A stretch of DNA of 64,000 bases from Streptomyces sp. NBC_00704 (GTDB lineage: Bacteria; Actinomycetota; Actinomycetes; Streptomycetales; Streptomycetaceae), in assembly GCF_036226605.1 (NCBI RefSeq), contig NZ_CP109000.1, positions 5,390,501-5,454,500 of the forward strand. Reading direction: 5' to 3'. How positions within the stretch are numbered: the first letter of the stretch is position 1; the number at the start of each line of letters is the position of its first letter. A program made the translations under genes and the position numbers. Under the pieces are notes generated by a model. The model had not been told where the DNA came from. It was given only the letters and a program-made list of their open reading frames with translations, and searched no databases. Shown one piece after another: positions 33,960 through 42,475 of this stretch.

Positions 33960-35270
33960 ATGGAAGGGATTCCGGCGCGGGCGCGCGCCTACGTCGCCTG
34001 TGCCGCCCTGGGCGCCCTGCTCTGCCTGCTCCCGCTGCCCGGCCCGCGGACCCCCTGGTGGGCCGTCGCCCTGCTCGCCGCCCTGTACGCCGCGGGCGAG
34101 CAGATCGCCCGGCGCAGGTTCGCCGGCACCTTCCACCCCGTGCTGCTCGCCGGGGCCTTCCTGCTCGCCCCGGCCGCGGCCGCCCTGGTGCCGCTGCCCG
34201 GAGCACTGTTCTCGCACGTCGAGCAGCCCCCCGCCCCGCTGCGCAGGATCTGGCGCGCCGCCCAGTCGGCGCTCGCCGTGTGGGCCGCGTCCCGGGTGCA
34301 CGGCGCGCTCGGCGGCCGGGAGGCCGTGGCCGGCTCCGACGTGCCCCACGCCCTCGCCCCGGCCGGCGCCGCCGTGCTGGTGTTCTGCGCCGCGCTCGCC
34401 CTCCTCGACGGCGGGATGCTCACGCTCGCCGAGCGCCTGCCGCTGCGGCAGGCCTGCCGCGGCCTCTTCCTGCGCTCCCTCGCACCCCTCGCCGTGCACG
34501 GACTGGCCGGGCTGATGACGGCCGTCCTGTGGCGCAGCCCCTACGGCCCCGTCGCCGCCCTCCTCGTGCTGTTCCCGATGGGCGTGTCCTGGTGGGTGTT
34601 CGCGCAGTACCACCGCGAGCGCGCCGCCCACCAGGCGACGATCCGCGCGCTGGTGCAGGCCGTCGACATCAAGGACGGCTACACCCGCGGCCACAGCGAA
34701 CGCGTCGGCCACGCCTCCATGCTGATCGCCCGCGAACTCGGCATGGACGAGGCCCGCGTCGAGATGCTCCGCTTCGCCGGCATCCTGCACGACGTCGGCA
34801 AACTCGGCGTCCCCACCCGGCTGCTGCGCAAGGACGGGCCCCTGACCCCCGAGGAACGGCGGGTGATCGAACTGCACCCCGAGTACGGGCACGAGATCAC
34901 CCGGGGCATCTCCTTCCTCGGCGAGGCGCGCTCGGCGATCCTGCACCACCACGAACGCATCGACGGCACCGGCTACCCCTACGGCCTGGCGGGCGCGCAG
35001 ATCCCCGAGCCCGCGCGCGTGGTCGCCGTCGCGGACGCCTTCGACGCGATGACCTCCACCCGCTCCTACAGCCGCGCCCGGCCGGTCGAGGCGGCCCTCG
35101 AGGAACTGCGCCGGTGCGCCGGAGCCCACTTCGACCCCCGGATGGTCACCGCGCTGGCCCGGGTCGTGGAACGGGACGGCTGGCGTCCGGTCGTGACCGC
35201 CGAGGAGACCCGACCCGCCCTCCCCGCGCCCGCACTGCCCTCCGGCGACCGGTCCGGGGCGCGCCGGTGA
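33960..35270 (+). CDS. Membrane protein with HD-GYP domain
   Basis: The 436-residue protein has about five or six N-terminal hydrophobic helices (residues about 10-215) and then a cytoplasmic HD-GYP domain. Motifs are GHSERVGHASMLIARELG, ILHDVGKLGVP, HPEYGHEI and HHHERIDGTGYPYGL, where the GYP motif is intact. HD-GYP domains hydrolyse cyclic dinucleotides, usually c-di-GMP, so this is a candidate phosphodiesterase in the network that controls Streptomyces development. The GTGA overlap with the next HD gene couples the two. Confidence 0.9.
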   Translation: MEGIPARARAYVACAALGALLCLLPLPGPRTPWWAVALLAALYAAGEQIARRRFAGTFHPVLLAGAFLLAPAAAALVPLPGALFSHVEQPPAPLRRIWRAAQSALAVWAASRVHGALGGREAVAGSDVPHALAPAGAAVLVFCAALALLDGGMLTLAERLPLRQACRGLFLRSLAPLAVHGLAGLMTAVLWRSPYGPVAALLVLFPMGVSWWVFAQYHRERAAHQATIRALVQAVDIKDGYTRGHSERVGHASMLIARELGMDEARVEMLRFAGILHDVGKLGVPTRLLRKDGPLTPEERRVIELHPEYGHEITRGISFLGEARSAILHHHERIDGTGYPYGLAGAQIPEPARVVAVADAFDAMTSTRSYSRARPVEAALEELRRCAGAHFDPRMVTALARVVERDGWRPVVTAEETRPALPAPALPSGDRSGARR

Positions 35271-36538
35271 CCGCCCGCCACGCCCTCCTCGCGCTGCGCG
35301 CCGCCGCCGCCCTCCTCGTCGCGGGCTGCCTCCTCGTCACGTTCTGGACCGGCGTGGACCAGCGGCCCATGGCGCTCGCCTTCGGCGTCCTCGTCGCGGT
35401 CGGCGAGCTGCCCCTCCTGGACCCCCGGCTCCTCCCGGCCGAGACGCCCGCCGGCGGTCCCGGACCGCGTGAGCGCGCGCCGCTCGGCGCGGCCGGAGGG
35501 CTGGCGTACGCGCTGGTCGGGGAGCACGCCGGCCACCCCACCCACCACGGGGTGGCCCAGGTCGTCGTGGTCGTCGCCGCCGCCTCCCTGCTGGGCGGCG
35601 TGCCGTACCTGGCGCGCGGCGAGGGCCCCGTCGTCGACCACCTGGTGCGGCGCGTCCTGGCCGTCGGGTTCGCCGCCGTCTGCTTCCAGCCCCTCTACAA
35701 CCGCGGGGTGTTCGACCACTGGAGCGGTCCCGCCTACGCGCTGCTGCTGCTCGCGCTGCTGGTCCTGACCGTGCTGTGCGACGCGGTGGTCGCCGCCGCC
35801 CTCGCCTGCTCGCGCACCGGCTGGCCGTTCGCCCCGCTGCTGCGGGACGAACTGCGGGCGGTGCCCGGGATCGGCTCGGCGGTGTGCGCGACGGGCGCGG
35901 TGATGGCGCTCGCCGTCGCCGTGGTCGGGCTGTGGGCGCTGCCCGTGTTCTCGGTGCCCCTGCTGCTCACCCAGCTCTCCCTGCGCCGCTACGCGGCCGT
36001 GCGGGCCACCTACCGGCAGACCATCGCCTCCCTGGCCCGCGCCACGGAGATCGCCGGATACACCCCGGCCGGGCACGCCCGCCGGGTCGCGGCCCTCAGC
36101 CAGGCCGTGGGCCGCGAGCTGCGGCTGCCCGAGCCCGAGCTGACCGTCCTGGAGTACGCGGCGCTGATGCACGACATCGGCCAGCTCAGCCTCGTCGACC
36201 CGGTCCCGGCCGGGGCCACCGCCGGGCTGCCGGCCGCCGAGCAGCGCCGGATCGCCCTGCTCGGCGGGGCCGTGGTCCGCCAGACCGGGGCGAGCGCCCA
36301 GGTGGCGGCGGTGGTCGAGCGGCAGGCCGACCCCTACCCGGAGCAACCGGTCGCGGCCCGGATAGTCCGGGCGGTGAACGCATACGACGAGAAGGTTCGG
36401 GGCAGCGGTCCGGGCGGGGCCCTGAGCGCCCTGGAGGAGCTGCGGCTGGGCACCGGCGGGGAGTACGCGCCCGAGGTGGTCGAAGCACTGGCCAGGGTGC
36501 TGTCCAAAGGCCGTCTGACCTTGCCCGCGGGTGGGTAA
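35267..36538 (+). CDS. Membrane protein with degenerate HD domain
   Basis: The 423-residue protein starts at GTG 35267, overlapping the stop of the HD-GYP gene. The plan is the same, with multiple N-terminal helices followed by an HD-like domain (HARRVAALSQAVGREL, then LMHDIGQLSLV). The HD pair is kept, but the GYP motif and the HHHE region are missing, so it is probably inactive or altered in specificity. As a degenerate partner beside an intact enzyme it may form a heteromeric sensor. It looks like an old duplication. Confidence 0.83.
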   Translation: MTARHALLALRAAAALLVAGCLLVTFWTGVDQRPMALAFGVLVAVGELPLLDPRLLPAETPAGGPGPRERAPLGAAGGLAYALVGEHAGHPTHHGVAQVVVVVAAASLLGGVPYLARGEGPVVDHLVRRVLAVGFAAVCFQPLYNRGVFDHWSGPAYALLLLALLVLTVLCDAVVAAALACSRTGWPFAPLLRDELRAVPGIGSAVCATGAVMALAVAVVGLWALPVFSVPLLLTQLSLRRYAAVRATYRQTIASLARATEIAGYTPAGHARRVAALSQAVGRELRLPEPELTVLEYAALMHDIGQLSLVDPVPAGATAGLPAAEQRRIALLGGAVVRQTGASAQVAAVVERQADPYPEQPVAARIVRAVNAYDEKVRGSGPGGALSALEELRLGTGGEYAPEVVEALARVLSKGRLTLPAGG

Positions 36539-36643
36539 CCCATGGGTAATGAGCGGCCCTGCGGCCACACGTGGTTGGATGCGAGGAAGAGAGTGTCCGG
36601 GGGCACTGGCCAGCCCACAGAACGGAACTGGCAGGCGGGAATC

Positions 36644-37624
36644 GTGAGGATCTTCGGCAAGGGACGGCACCGGCCCTCCGCCTCGTGGCGGCAGGCCACC
36701 GACCGCGCGTTCACGCTGATCGGCGACGGGCGGTACGAGGACGCGGGCGCGCTGCTGACACGTGCCGCCGACCTGGAGCCCTGGCTGTCGGAGTCCTGGT
36801 TCAACCTCGCCCTGCTGCACAAGTTCCGGCACGACTGGGAGCAGGCCCGCACGGCGGGGCTGCGGGCCGTCGCGCTGCTCGACCGCGGGGCCGGGGCCCC
36901 CGACTGGTGGAACGTCGGCATCGCCGCCACCGCGTTGCAGGACTGGCCGCTGGCCCGCCGCGCCTGGCAGGCGTACGGGCTGCACGTGCCCGGCGAGGCC
37001 ACCGGCGCGGGCGAGCCCCTCGGGATGGAGCTGGGCAGCGCGGCCGTGCGGCTGTCGCCGGAGGGCGAGGCAGAGGTCGTGTGGGGCCGGCGGCTGGACC
37101 CGGCCCGCATCGAGGTGCTGTCGATCCCGCTGCCGTCCTCCGGGCGGCGCTGGGGCGAGGTCGTGCTGCACGACGGGGTGCCGCACGGCGAGCGCACCAC
37201 CTCGACCGGCCACTCCTACCCGGTCTTCGACGAGATCGAGCTGTGGGCCCCGTCCCCGGTGCCGACCTGGGTGGTCCTGCTGGAGGCGGCGACCGAGTCC
37301 GACCGGGACGCGCTGGAACAGCTGGCCGCCGACGCCGGTTTCGCGGCCGAGGACTGGTCGTCTTCGGTGCGGCTGCTGTGCCGGATGTGCTCGGAGTCGC
37401 GGATGCCCTCCGACGAGGGCGACGGCGAGCACCTGGATCCGCACGACCACAGCGAGCCGGGGCATCCGGGCCCGCTCGGCCATCGCACCGACGGGCAGCT
37501 GTGGGTCCCCGAGCGGGAGTGCGGGGTGGCCGCGCCGGCCACGCTGGTGCGGGGCCTGCTGGACGGGTGGGTCGCCGACAGCCCCGATTCGAGGGACTGG
37601 CGGGACCTCGAAGAGGTGTGCTGA
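36644..37624 (+). CDS. TPR-containing protein with C-terminal cysteine/acidic region (unknown)
   Basis: The 326-residue protein starts at GTG 36644 (MRIFGKGRHRPSASW). Longer in-frame starts from ATG 36542 lack homologous character. Residues about 10-110 form TPR-like helices (GRYEDAGALLTRAADLEPWLSESWFNLALLHK). The rest is a beta-rich domain of unknown fold containing CRMCSES and a His/Asp-rich stretch (DPHDHSEPGHPG) that may bind metal. No catalytic motif is recognised. It lies upstream of the deformylase gene on the same strand. Confidence 0.75.
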   Translation: MRIFGKGRHRPSASWRQATDRAFTLIGDGRYEDAGALLTRAADLEPWLSESWFNLALLHKFRHDWEQARTAGLRAVALLDRGAGAPDWWNVGIAATALQDWPLARRAWQAYGLHVPGEATGAGEPLGMELGSAAVRLSPEGEAEVVWGRRLDPARIEVLSIPLPSSGRRWGEVVLHDGVPHGERTTSTGHSYPVFDEIELWAPSPVPTWVVLLEAATESDRDALEQLAADAGFAAEDWSSSVRLLCRMCSESRMPSDEGDGEHLDPHDHSEPGHPGPLGHRTDGQLWVPERECGVAAPATLVRGLLDGWVADSPDSRDWRDLEEVC

Positions 37625-37736
37625 CCCTCCTCGAAGGGGTCCCGGCCGACCACGGCCCGCGCCCTCACGGGGTGCGCTGCCCGTACCCTGTATCGAGCAT
37701 TCACCCCCTGTCTGTTCGAGGAAGGCATCGTCGGTC

Positions 37737-38387
37737 ATGGCCCAGCAGGACACCGATCAGCAGCACGTGGGCGTGCTCCCCGTGGACGACGAGGGCTTCG
37801 TCATCGACACCGAGAAGGCGCAGGAGCGCGAGCTGGCCTGGCGTGAGGCCGGCACCTCCCGGCCGATCACCGTCGTCGGCAACCCGGTGCTGCACAAGGA
37901 GTGCGCCGACGTCACCGCGTTCGACGAGGAGCTGCGCAAGCTGGTCGCGGACATGTTCGCCTCGCAGCACACCGCCGAGGGCGTGGGCCTGGCCGCCAAC
38001 CAGATCGGCGTCGGCCTGAAGGTCTTCGTCTACGACTGCCCCGACGACGAGGGCGTGCGGCACACCGGCGTCGTCTGCAACCCCAGGCTCGTGGAACTGC
38101 CCGCCGACCGGCGGCGGCTGGACGACAGCAACGAGGGCTGTCTGTCGGTGCCGACGGCCTACGCGCCGCTCGCCCGCCCCGACTACGCCGAGGTCACCGG
38201 GCAGGACGAGCACGGCAACCCGATCAAGGTGCGCGGCACCGGGTACTTCGCACGGTGTTTGCAGCACGAGACGGACCACCTGTACGGGTACCTGTACATC
38301 GACCGGCTGTCCAAGCGGGAGCGCAAGGACGCCCTGCGGCAGATGGCCGAGAACGAGCCCCGCTACCCCGTGGTGGCCAACGACTGA
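37737..38387 (+). CDS. def: Peptide deformylase
   Basis: The 216-residue enzyme has the three deformylase motifs: GVGLAANQIG, EGCLSVP and the metal site QHETDHLYG. It removes the formyl group from nascent chains using Fe2+ or a similar metal. A longer N-terminus than the E. coli enzyme (about 40 extra residues) is seen in other actinobacterial copies. ATG 37737 is the first Met after the preceding gene. A long perfect hairpin follows. Whether it is the main or the accessory deformylase of the genome cannot be told. Confidence 0.95.
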   Translation: MAQQDTDQQHVGVLPVDDEGFVIDTEKAQERELAWREAGTSRPITVVGNPVLHKECADVTAFDEELRKLVADMFASQHTAEGVGLAANQIGVGLKVFVYDCPDDEGVRHTGVVCNPRLVELPADRRRLDDSNEGCLSVPTAYAPLARPDYAEVTGQDEHGNPIKVRGTGYFARCLQHETDHLYGYLYIDRLSKRERKDALRQMAENEPRYPVVAND

Positions 38388-38404
38388 GTTCGGCCCGCCT
38401 TCAC

Positions 38405-38442
38405 ACGACGCCTGGCCGGGATGCCTCCCGGCCAGGCGTCGT
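38405..38442 (+). terminator. Terminator after def
   Basis: A 16-bp perfect stem (arms 38405-38420 and 38427-38442) closes with the loop ATGCCT. Confidence 0.85.
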
Positions 38443-38557
38443 TCGTGTGTCCGTAGGACGTTGGATCGTTTACGCGCATGTACCGCACATCTGCTGATCC
38501 ATAACCAGTCACCTGGGGGCGGATTCTCAGCATCTTGGGGTAGTGAATGAAGCAAAT

Positions 38558-38572
38558 CCGTTCCCAGAACGG
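38558..38572. promoter_or_regulatory. Inverted repeat upstream of the terpene operon (candidate operator)
   Basis: CCGTTC, three bases, GAACGG: a perfect 6-bp inverted repeat about 100 bases before the epi-isozizaene synthase start. The surrounding 38445-38600 stretch is unusually AT-rich for this genome and probably holds the promoter, but no clear -35/-10 pair could be assigned. Confidence 0.4.
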
Positions 38573-38672
38573 TCAGTTGTAGTGCTGAATGGGAAGTGCG
38601 GGGATACGCAACGGCGCACGCCCGGCACGGGGGGAGGGGTGTGCGCCCACTGGCGGCTGAGAGGGGTTGTTC

Positions 38673-39770
38673 GTGCCAGCTTTCCCATACAGCACCACAT
38701 ACAGCACCACTGCGACGGTGACCGCGCCCGCGGTGCCACCTTCGCTCTCTCTTCCGGTCATCGAGGCGGCGTTTCCCCGGCAACTGCATCCGTATTGGCC
38801 CCGGTTGCAGGGAAGAACCCGCTCCTGGCTGCTCGAAAAGCAGTTGATGCCGGCGGACAAGGTCGCCGAATATGCCGACGGTCTGTGCTATACGGACTTG
38901 ATGGCCGGCTACTACCTCGGGGCACCCGACGAGGTGTTGCAGGCCATCGCGGACTACAGCGCGTGGTTCTTCGTCTGGGACGACCGGCACGACCGTGACG
39001 TCGTGCACGGCCGGGCCTCGTCCTGGCGGCGACTCAGGTTCCGCTTGCACGCGGCTCTGGACTCCCCGGGGTCCCATCTGCGCCATCCGGACCCGCTGGT
39101 GGCCGGACTCGCGGACGGGGTGGCCCGGCTGTACTCCTTCCTTCCCGACACCTGGAACGCGCGGTTCGCCCGTCACTTCCACACGGTGATCGAGGCGTAC
39201 GACCGGGAATTCCACAACCGGGTCGAAGGACGGGTGCCCGGAGTCGAGGAATATCTCGCGCTGCGGCGGCTCACCTTCGCGCACTGGATCTGGACCGATC
39301 TCCTGGAACCGAGTGCGGGGTGCGAACTCCCGGCCCCGGTGCGCAAACACCCGGCCTATCGGCGGGCGGCCCTGCTGAGCCAGGAATTCGCCGCCTGGTA
39401 CAACGACTTGTGCTCATTGCCCAAGGAACTCGCGGGCGACGAGGTGCACAATCTCGGAATCTCCCTCATCACCCATGAGGGAATGACCCTGGAACAGGCC
39501 GTTGACGATCTGCGCGGGCGCATCGACGCCTGCATAGCGGAATTCATGGTCGTGGAGAAGGATGTACTGCTTCTCGCTGACCGGCTCGACGACGGAACAG
39601 TGCGCGGAAGGAAACTCGCCGCCGCCGTCAGGGCCTGCCTCGGAAATATGCGCAACTGGTTCAGTTCCGTCTACTGGTTCCACCACGAGTCGGGCCGCTA
39701 CATGGTCGACAGCTGGGACGACCGGTCCACGCCCCCGTACGTCAACAACGAAGCGGCAGGTGAGAAATGA
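38673..39770 (+). CDS. cyc1: Epi-isozizaene synthase (sesquiterpene cyclase)
   Basis: The 365-residue class I terpene cyclase has the aspartate-rich motif DDRHD at residues 103-107 and the NSE-type motif NDLCSLPKE at residues 244-252. Both are exactly the forms known for epi-isozizaene synthase, which cyclises farnesyl diphosphate. The RYMVDSWDDRSTPPY C-terminus also agrees. The N-terminal 20 residues are Thr-rich and variable. GTG 38673 is favoured because GAGAGGGG lies seven bases upstream; TTG 38667 overlaps that site. The stop overlaps the P450 start (ATGA), the classical two-gene albaflavenone operon. Confidence 0.94.
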   Translation: MPAFPYSTTYSTTATVTAPAVPPSLSLPVIEAAFPRQLHPYWPRLQGRTRSWLLEKQLMPADKVAEYADGLCYTDLMAGYYLGAPDEVLQAIADYSAWFFVWDDRHDRDVVHGRASSWRRLRFRLHAALDSPGSHLRHPDPLVAGLADGVARLYSFLPDTWNARFARHFHTVIEAYDREFHNRVEGRVPGVEEYLALRRLTFAHWIWTDLLEPSAGCELPAPVRKHPAYRRAALLSQEFAAWYNDLCSLPKELAGDEVHNLGISLITHEGMTLEQAVDDLRGRIDACIAEFMVVEKDVLLLADRLDDGTVRGRKLAAAVRACLGNMRNWFSSVYWFHHESGRYMVDSWDDRSTPPYVNNEAAGEK

Positions 39771-41137
39771 CCGTCGAGTCCGTGAAACCCGTGACCCCCG
39801 GGACCGGGGAACCGAGTGAGCCACCGGTGGCCGGTGGCGGGGTTCCGCTCCTCGGGCACGGCTGGAAACTCGCCCGTGACCCGCTGGCCTTCCTGACCCG
39901 GCTGCGCGACCACGGCGATGTCGTGCGCCTCAGGCTCGGCCCCAAGACGGTGTACGCCGTCACCTCGCCGGAACTCACCGGGGCCCTGGCGCTCAGCCCG
40001 GACTACATCATCTCCGGGCCCCTGTGGGAGTCCCTGGAGAGCCTGCTCGGCAAGGAGGGCGTGGCCACGGCCAACGGGCCGCTCCACCGCCGCCAGCGGC
40101 GCACGATCCAGCCCGCGTTCCGGCTCGACGCCATCCCCGGCTACGGGCCGATCATGGAGGAGGAGGCCCACGCGCTCGTCGAACGCTGGTCAAGGGGCGA
40201 GGTCCTCGACGTCACCGCGGAGGCCTTCCGGGTGTCGGTGCGCATCTCGGCCCGCTGCCTGATGCGCGGCAGCTACATGGACGCCCGGTCCGAGCGCATC
40301 ACCTCCGCGCTGGCCACGCTGTTCGCCGGCATGTACCAGCGCATGGTCGTGCCGCTCGGACCGCTTTACCGGGTGCCGGTTCCGGCCAACCGCGAATTCA
40401 ACCGGGCGCTGGCCGATCTGCATCGGCTGGTCGACGAGATCGTCGCCGACCGCAGGGCATCCGGTCAAAAACCGAACGATTTGCTGACGGCTTTGCTGGA
40501 GGCGAAGGACGAGAATGGCGATCCCATCGGGGAACAGGAGATCCACGACCAGGTCGTCGCGATACTCACCCCGGGCAGCGAAACCGCCGGTTCCGTGGTC
40601 ATGTCGTTGCTCCATGTGCTCACCGAGCACCCGGATCAGGTGGACAAGATCCGTGAAGAGGTGAAAAACGTTGTCGGCGACCGGCCGGTCGCATTCGCCG
40701 ACGTCCGAAAGCTCCAGCACACCGCCAATGTCGTCGTCGAGACCATGCGGTTGTATCCCGCCGTATGGATATTGACCCGGCGCGCGGTGACCGACACGGA
40801 GCTCGGCGGATACCGCATTCCCGCCGGATCCGACATCGTCTACAGCCCGTACGCGGTTCAGCGCGACCCGCGGTCGTACGAGCGGCACACGGAGTTCGAC
40901 CCCGACCGCTGGCTGCCCGGCCGGTCCCCGAACCTGCCGAAATACGCCATGACGCCGTTCGGCGTGGGCAATCGCAAGTGCCCGAGCGACCACTTCTCGA
41001 TGGCCGAGCTGACACTGATCACGGCGGTGGTGGCGAACGCGTTCCGCTTCGAGCCGGCGGCCGGCTCCGACAACCGGACGCACATCGGCATCACGCTGCG
41101 GCCGCGCCGGCTGCTGCTGCGGGCGATACCGGGGTGA
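39767..41137 (+). CDS. cyp170A1: Cytochrome P450 CYP170 (albaflavenone synthase)
   Basis: The 456-residue P450 has an I-helix GSET region, ExxR in ETMR and the cysteine-ligand loop FGVGNRKCPSDHF with Cys405. The loop lacks the usual Gly-x-His before the Cys and the Gly after it, as is known for CYP170A1. The enzyme oxidises epi-isozizaene in two steps to albaflavenone. The segment NDLLTALLEAKDENGD resembles the region described as a second, terpene-synthase-like site in the S. coelicolor protein. ATG 39767 overlaps the cyclase stop, so translation is coupled. Confidence 0.92.
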   Translation: MTVESVKPVTPGTGEPSEPPVAGGGVPLLGHGWKLARDPLAFLTRLRDHGDVVRLRLGPKTVYAVTSPELTGALALSPDYIISGPLWESLESLLGKEGVATANGPLHRRQRRTIQPAFRLDAIPGYGPIMEEEAHALVERWSRGEVLDVTAEAFRVSVRISARCLMRGSYMDARSERITSALATLFAGMYQRMVVPLGPLYRVPVPANREFNRALADLHRLVDEIVADRRASGQKPNDLLTALLEAKDENGDPIGEQEIHDQVVAILTPGSETAGSVVMSLLHVLTEHPDQVDKIREEVKNVVGDRPVAFADVRKLQHTANVVVETMRLYPAVWILTRRAVTDTELGGYRIPAGSDIVYSPYAVQRDPRSYERHTEFDPDRWLPGRSPNLPKYAMTPFGVGNRKCPSDHFSMAELTLITAVVANAFRFEPAAGSDNRTHIGITLRPRRLLLRAIPG

Positions 41138-41147
41138 GGGCCGCGGC

Positions 41148-42113
41148 TCAGGCCACGGCCCGCGGACCGCGGAACGTGCGGCGGTAGGCGTTGGGGCTCG
41201 TCCCCAGCGCCTGCACGAACTGGTGGCGCAGCGCGCCCGCCGTGCCGAACCCGGCGCGCCAGGCGATCGCGTCCACCGTCTCGTCCGTCGCCTCCAGCAG
41301 GTGCTGGGCCAGCAGCACCCGCTGGCGCAGCAGCCACCGGTAAGGGGTGGTGCCCGTCTCCTGCTGGAAGCGCCGGGCGAAGGTGCGCGGGGACATGTGG
41401 GCGCGTTCGGCCAGCTGCTCGACGGTGACCTCCTGGTCGAGGTGCTGCTCCATCCAGGCCAGCACCTCGCCGACGGTGTCGCACCGCGACCGGGGCAACG
41501 GCCGCTCGATGTACTGGGCCTGGCCGCCGTCCCGGTGCGGCGGCACCACCATCCGCCGGGCGATCCGGTTGGCGATCTCCGGGCCCTGCTCCTTGCGGAC
41601 GATGTGCAGACACGCGTCGATGCCCGCGGCCGTCCCGGCCGAGGTGATCACCGGGTCCTCGTCGACGTAGAGCACGTCCGGCTCGACGCGCGTGCGCGGG
41701 TACTGCCGGGCCAGCTGCTCGGCGTGCCGCCAGTGCACCGCGCAGCGCCGCCCGTCCAGCAGGCCCGCCGCGGCCAGCACGAACGCGCCGGAGCAGACGC
41801 TGAGCACGCGCGTGCCCCGCTCCACGGCCCGGCGCAGCGCGTCGAGCAGCTCCGGCGGGAACTCCCGGCCGGCGTACGCGTCCCCGGCGGGCACGGCGAT
41901 CAGGTCGGCGCTCTCCAGCCGCTCCAGACCGTGCCGTGTGTTCATGGTGAACCCGGCGTGGGTGCTCAGCGTCGGCCCTTCCGCCGAGGCGACGGCGAAG
42001 TCGTAGACCGGCAGCCCCTCGTCGCTGCGGTCGATCCCGAAGACCTCGCAGACCACGCCCAGTTCGAAGGGGTGCACACCGTCCAGGAGGATCGCGGCGA
42101 CGTTGTTCAGCAT
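41148..42113 (-). CDS. nrdS: AraC-family regulator with GATase1-like domain (NrdS)
   Basis: In this 321-residue protein, residues about 1-190 form a DJ-1/PfpI-like (GATase1) domain with the elbow SVCSGAFVLAAAGLL. Residues about 215-315 are an AraC DNA-binding domain (VEQLAERAHMSPRTFARRFQQETG, DAIAWRAGFGTAGALRHQF). The architecture is AdpA-like. Its position downstream of nrdAB matches nrdS, the third gene of the class Ia operon described in S. coelicolor. Here 274 bases separate it from nrdB, so it may also have its own promoter. ATG 42113 is used. It is convergent with the P450 gene at 10 bases. Confidence 0.85.
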   Translation of the reverse strand: MLNNVAAILLDGVHPFELGVVCEVFGIDRSDEGLPVYDFAVASAEGPTLSTHAGFTMNTRHGLERLESADLIAVPAGDAYAGREFPPELLDALRRAVERGTRVLSVCSGAFVLAAAGLLDGRRCAVHWRHAEQLARQYPRTRVEPDVLYVDEDPVITSAGTAAGIDACLHIVRKEQGPEIANRIARRMVVPPHRDGGQAQYIERPLPRSRCDTVGEVLAWMEQHLDQEVTVEQLAERAHMSPRTFARRFQQETGTTPYRWLLRQRVLLAQHLLEATDETVDAIAWRAGFGTAGALRHQFVQALGTSPNAYRRTFRGPRAVA

Positions 42114-42205
42114 GCCGCCAGTGTGCACCCGAAGTGGCAGTAATTTGAAGGTGTACGGCAGTCCTGCCACTGTCAGGAGTGTCCGGCGCGTACGACGCTT
42201 ACCTC

Positions 42206-42475
42206 ATGAACGCACTCAGTGAGTACCTCACCGTCCTGGCCGTCGCCCTCCTCCTCGCGGGTCCGGCGCTCGTGGGACTTCGCCACGAGCGCCGGATCGA
42301 CCGTCAGATCGAGGCGGCGCGGACCGCGCGGACCGCGCGGACCGAGGGGTCCGGCTCCGAGGGGGCCGCTCCTCCCGCGGTCCGGTCTCAGAAGTCCTCG
42401 TCCAGGTCGACGGTGCCCTCGACCGCGACCTGGTACGCCGACGGACGGCGCTCGAAGAAGTTGGTCAGCTCCTGA
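42206..42475 (+). CDS. Possible small membrane protein in the nrdB-nrdS gap
   Basis: The 89-codon ORF has one convincing hydrophobic helix (YLTVLAVALLLAGPALVGL) followed by a charged segment containing a 9-base tandem repeat (ARTARTART). It overlaps the end of nrdB by 88 bases on the opposite strand and lies inside the nrdABS transcript. GTG 42179 has AGGAG too close and ATG 42206 has no ribosome site. The case for it is the helix only. Confidence 0.3.
   Translation: MNALSEYLTVLAVALLLAGPALVGLRHERRIDRQIEAARTARTARTEGSGSEGAAPPAVRSQKSSSRSTVPSTATWYADGRRSKKLVSS

Noticed and set aside
38673..41137. Larger secondary-metabolite cluster around the terpene cyclase
   Set aside because: Only the two-gene cyclase-P450 operon is present; neighbours are deformylase and ribonucleotide reductase genes of core metabolism.
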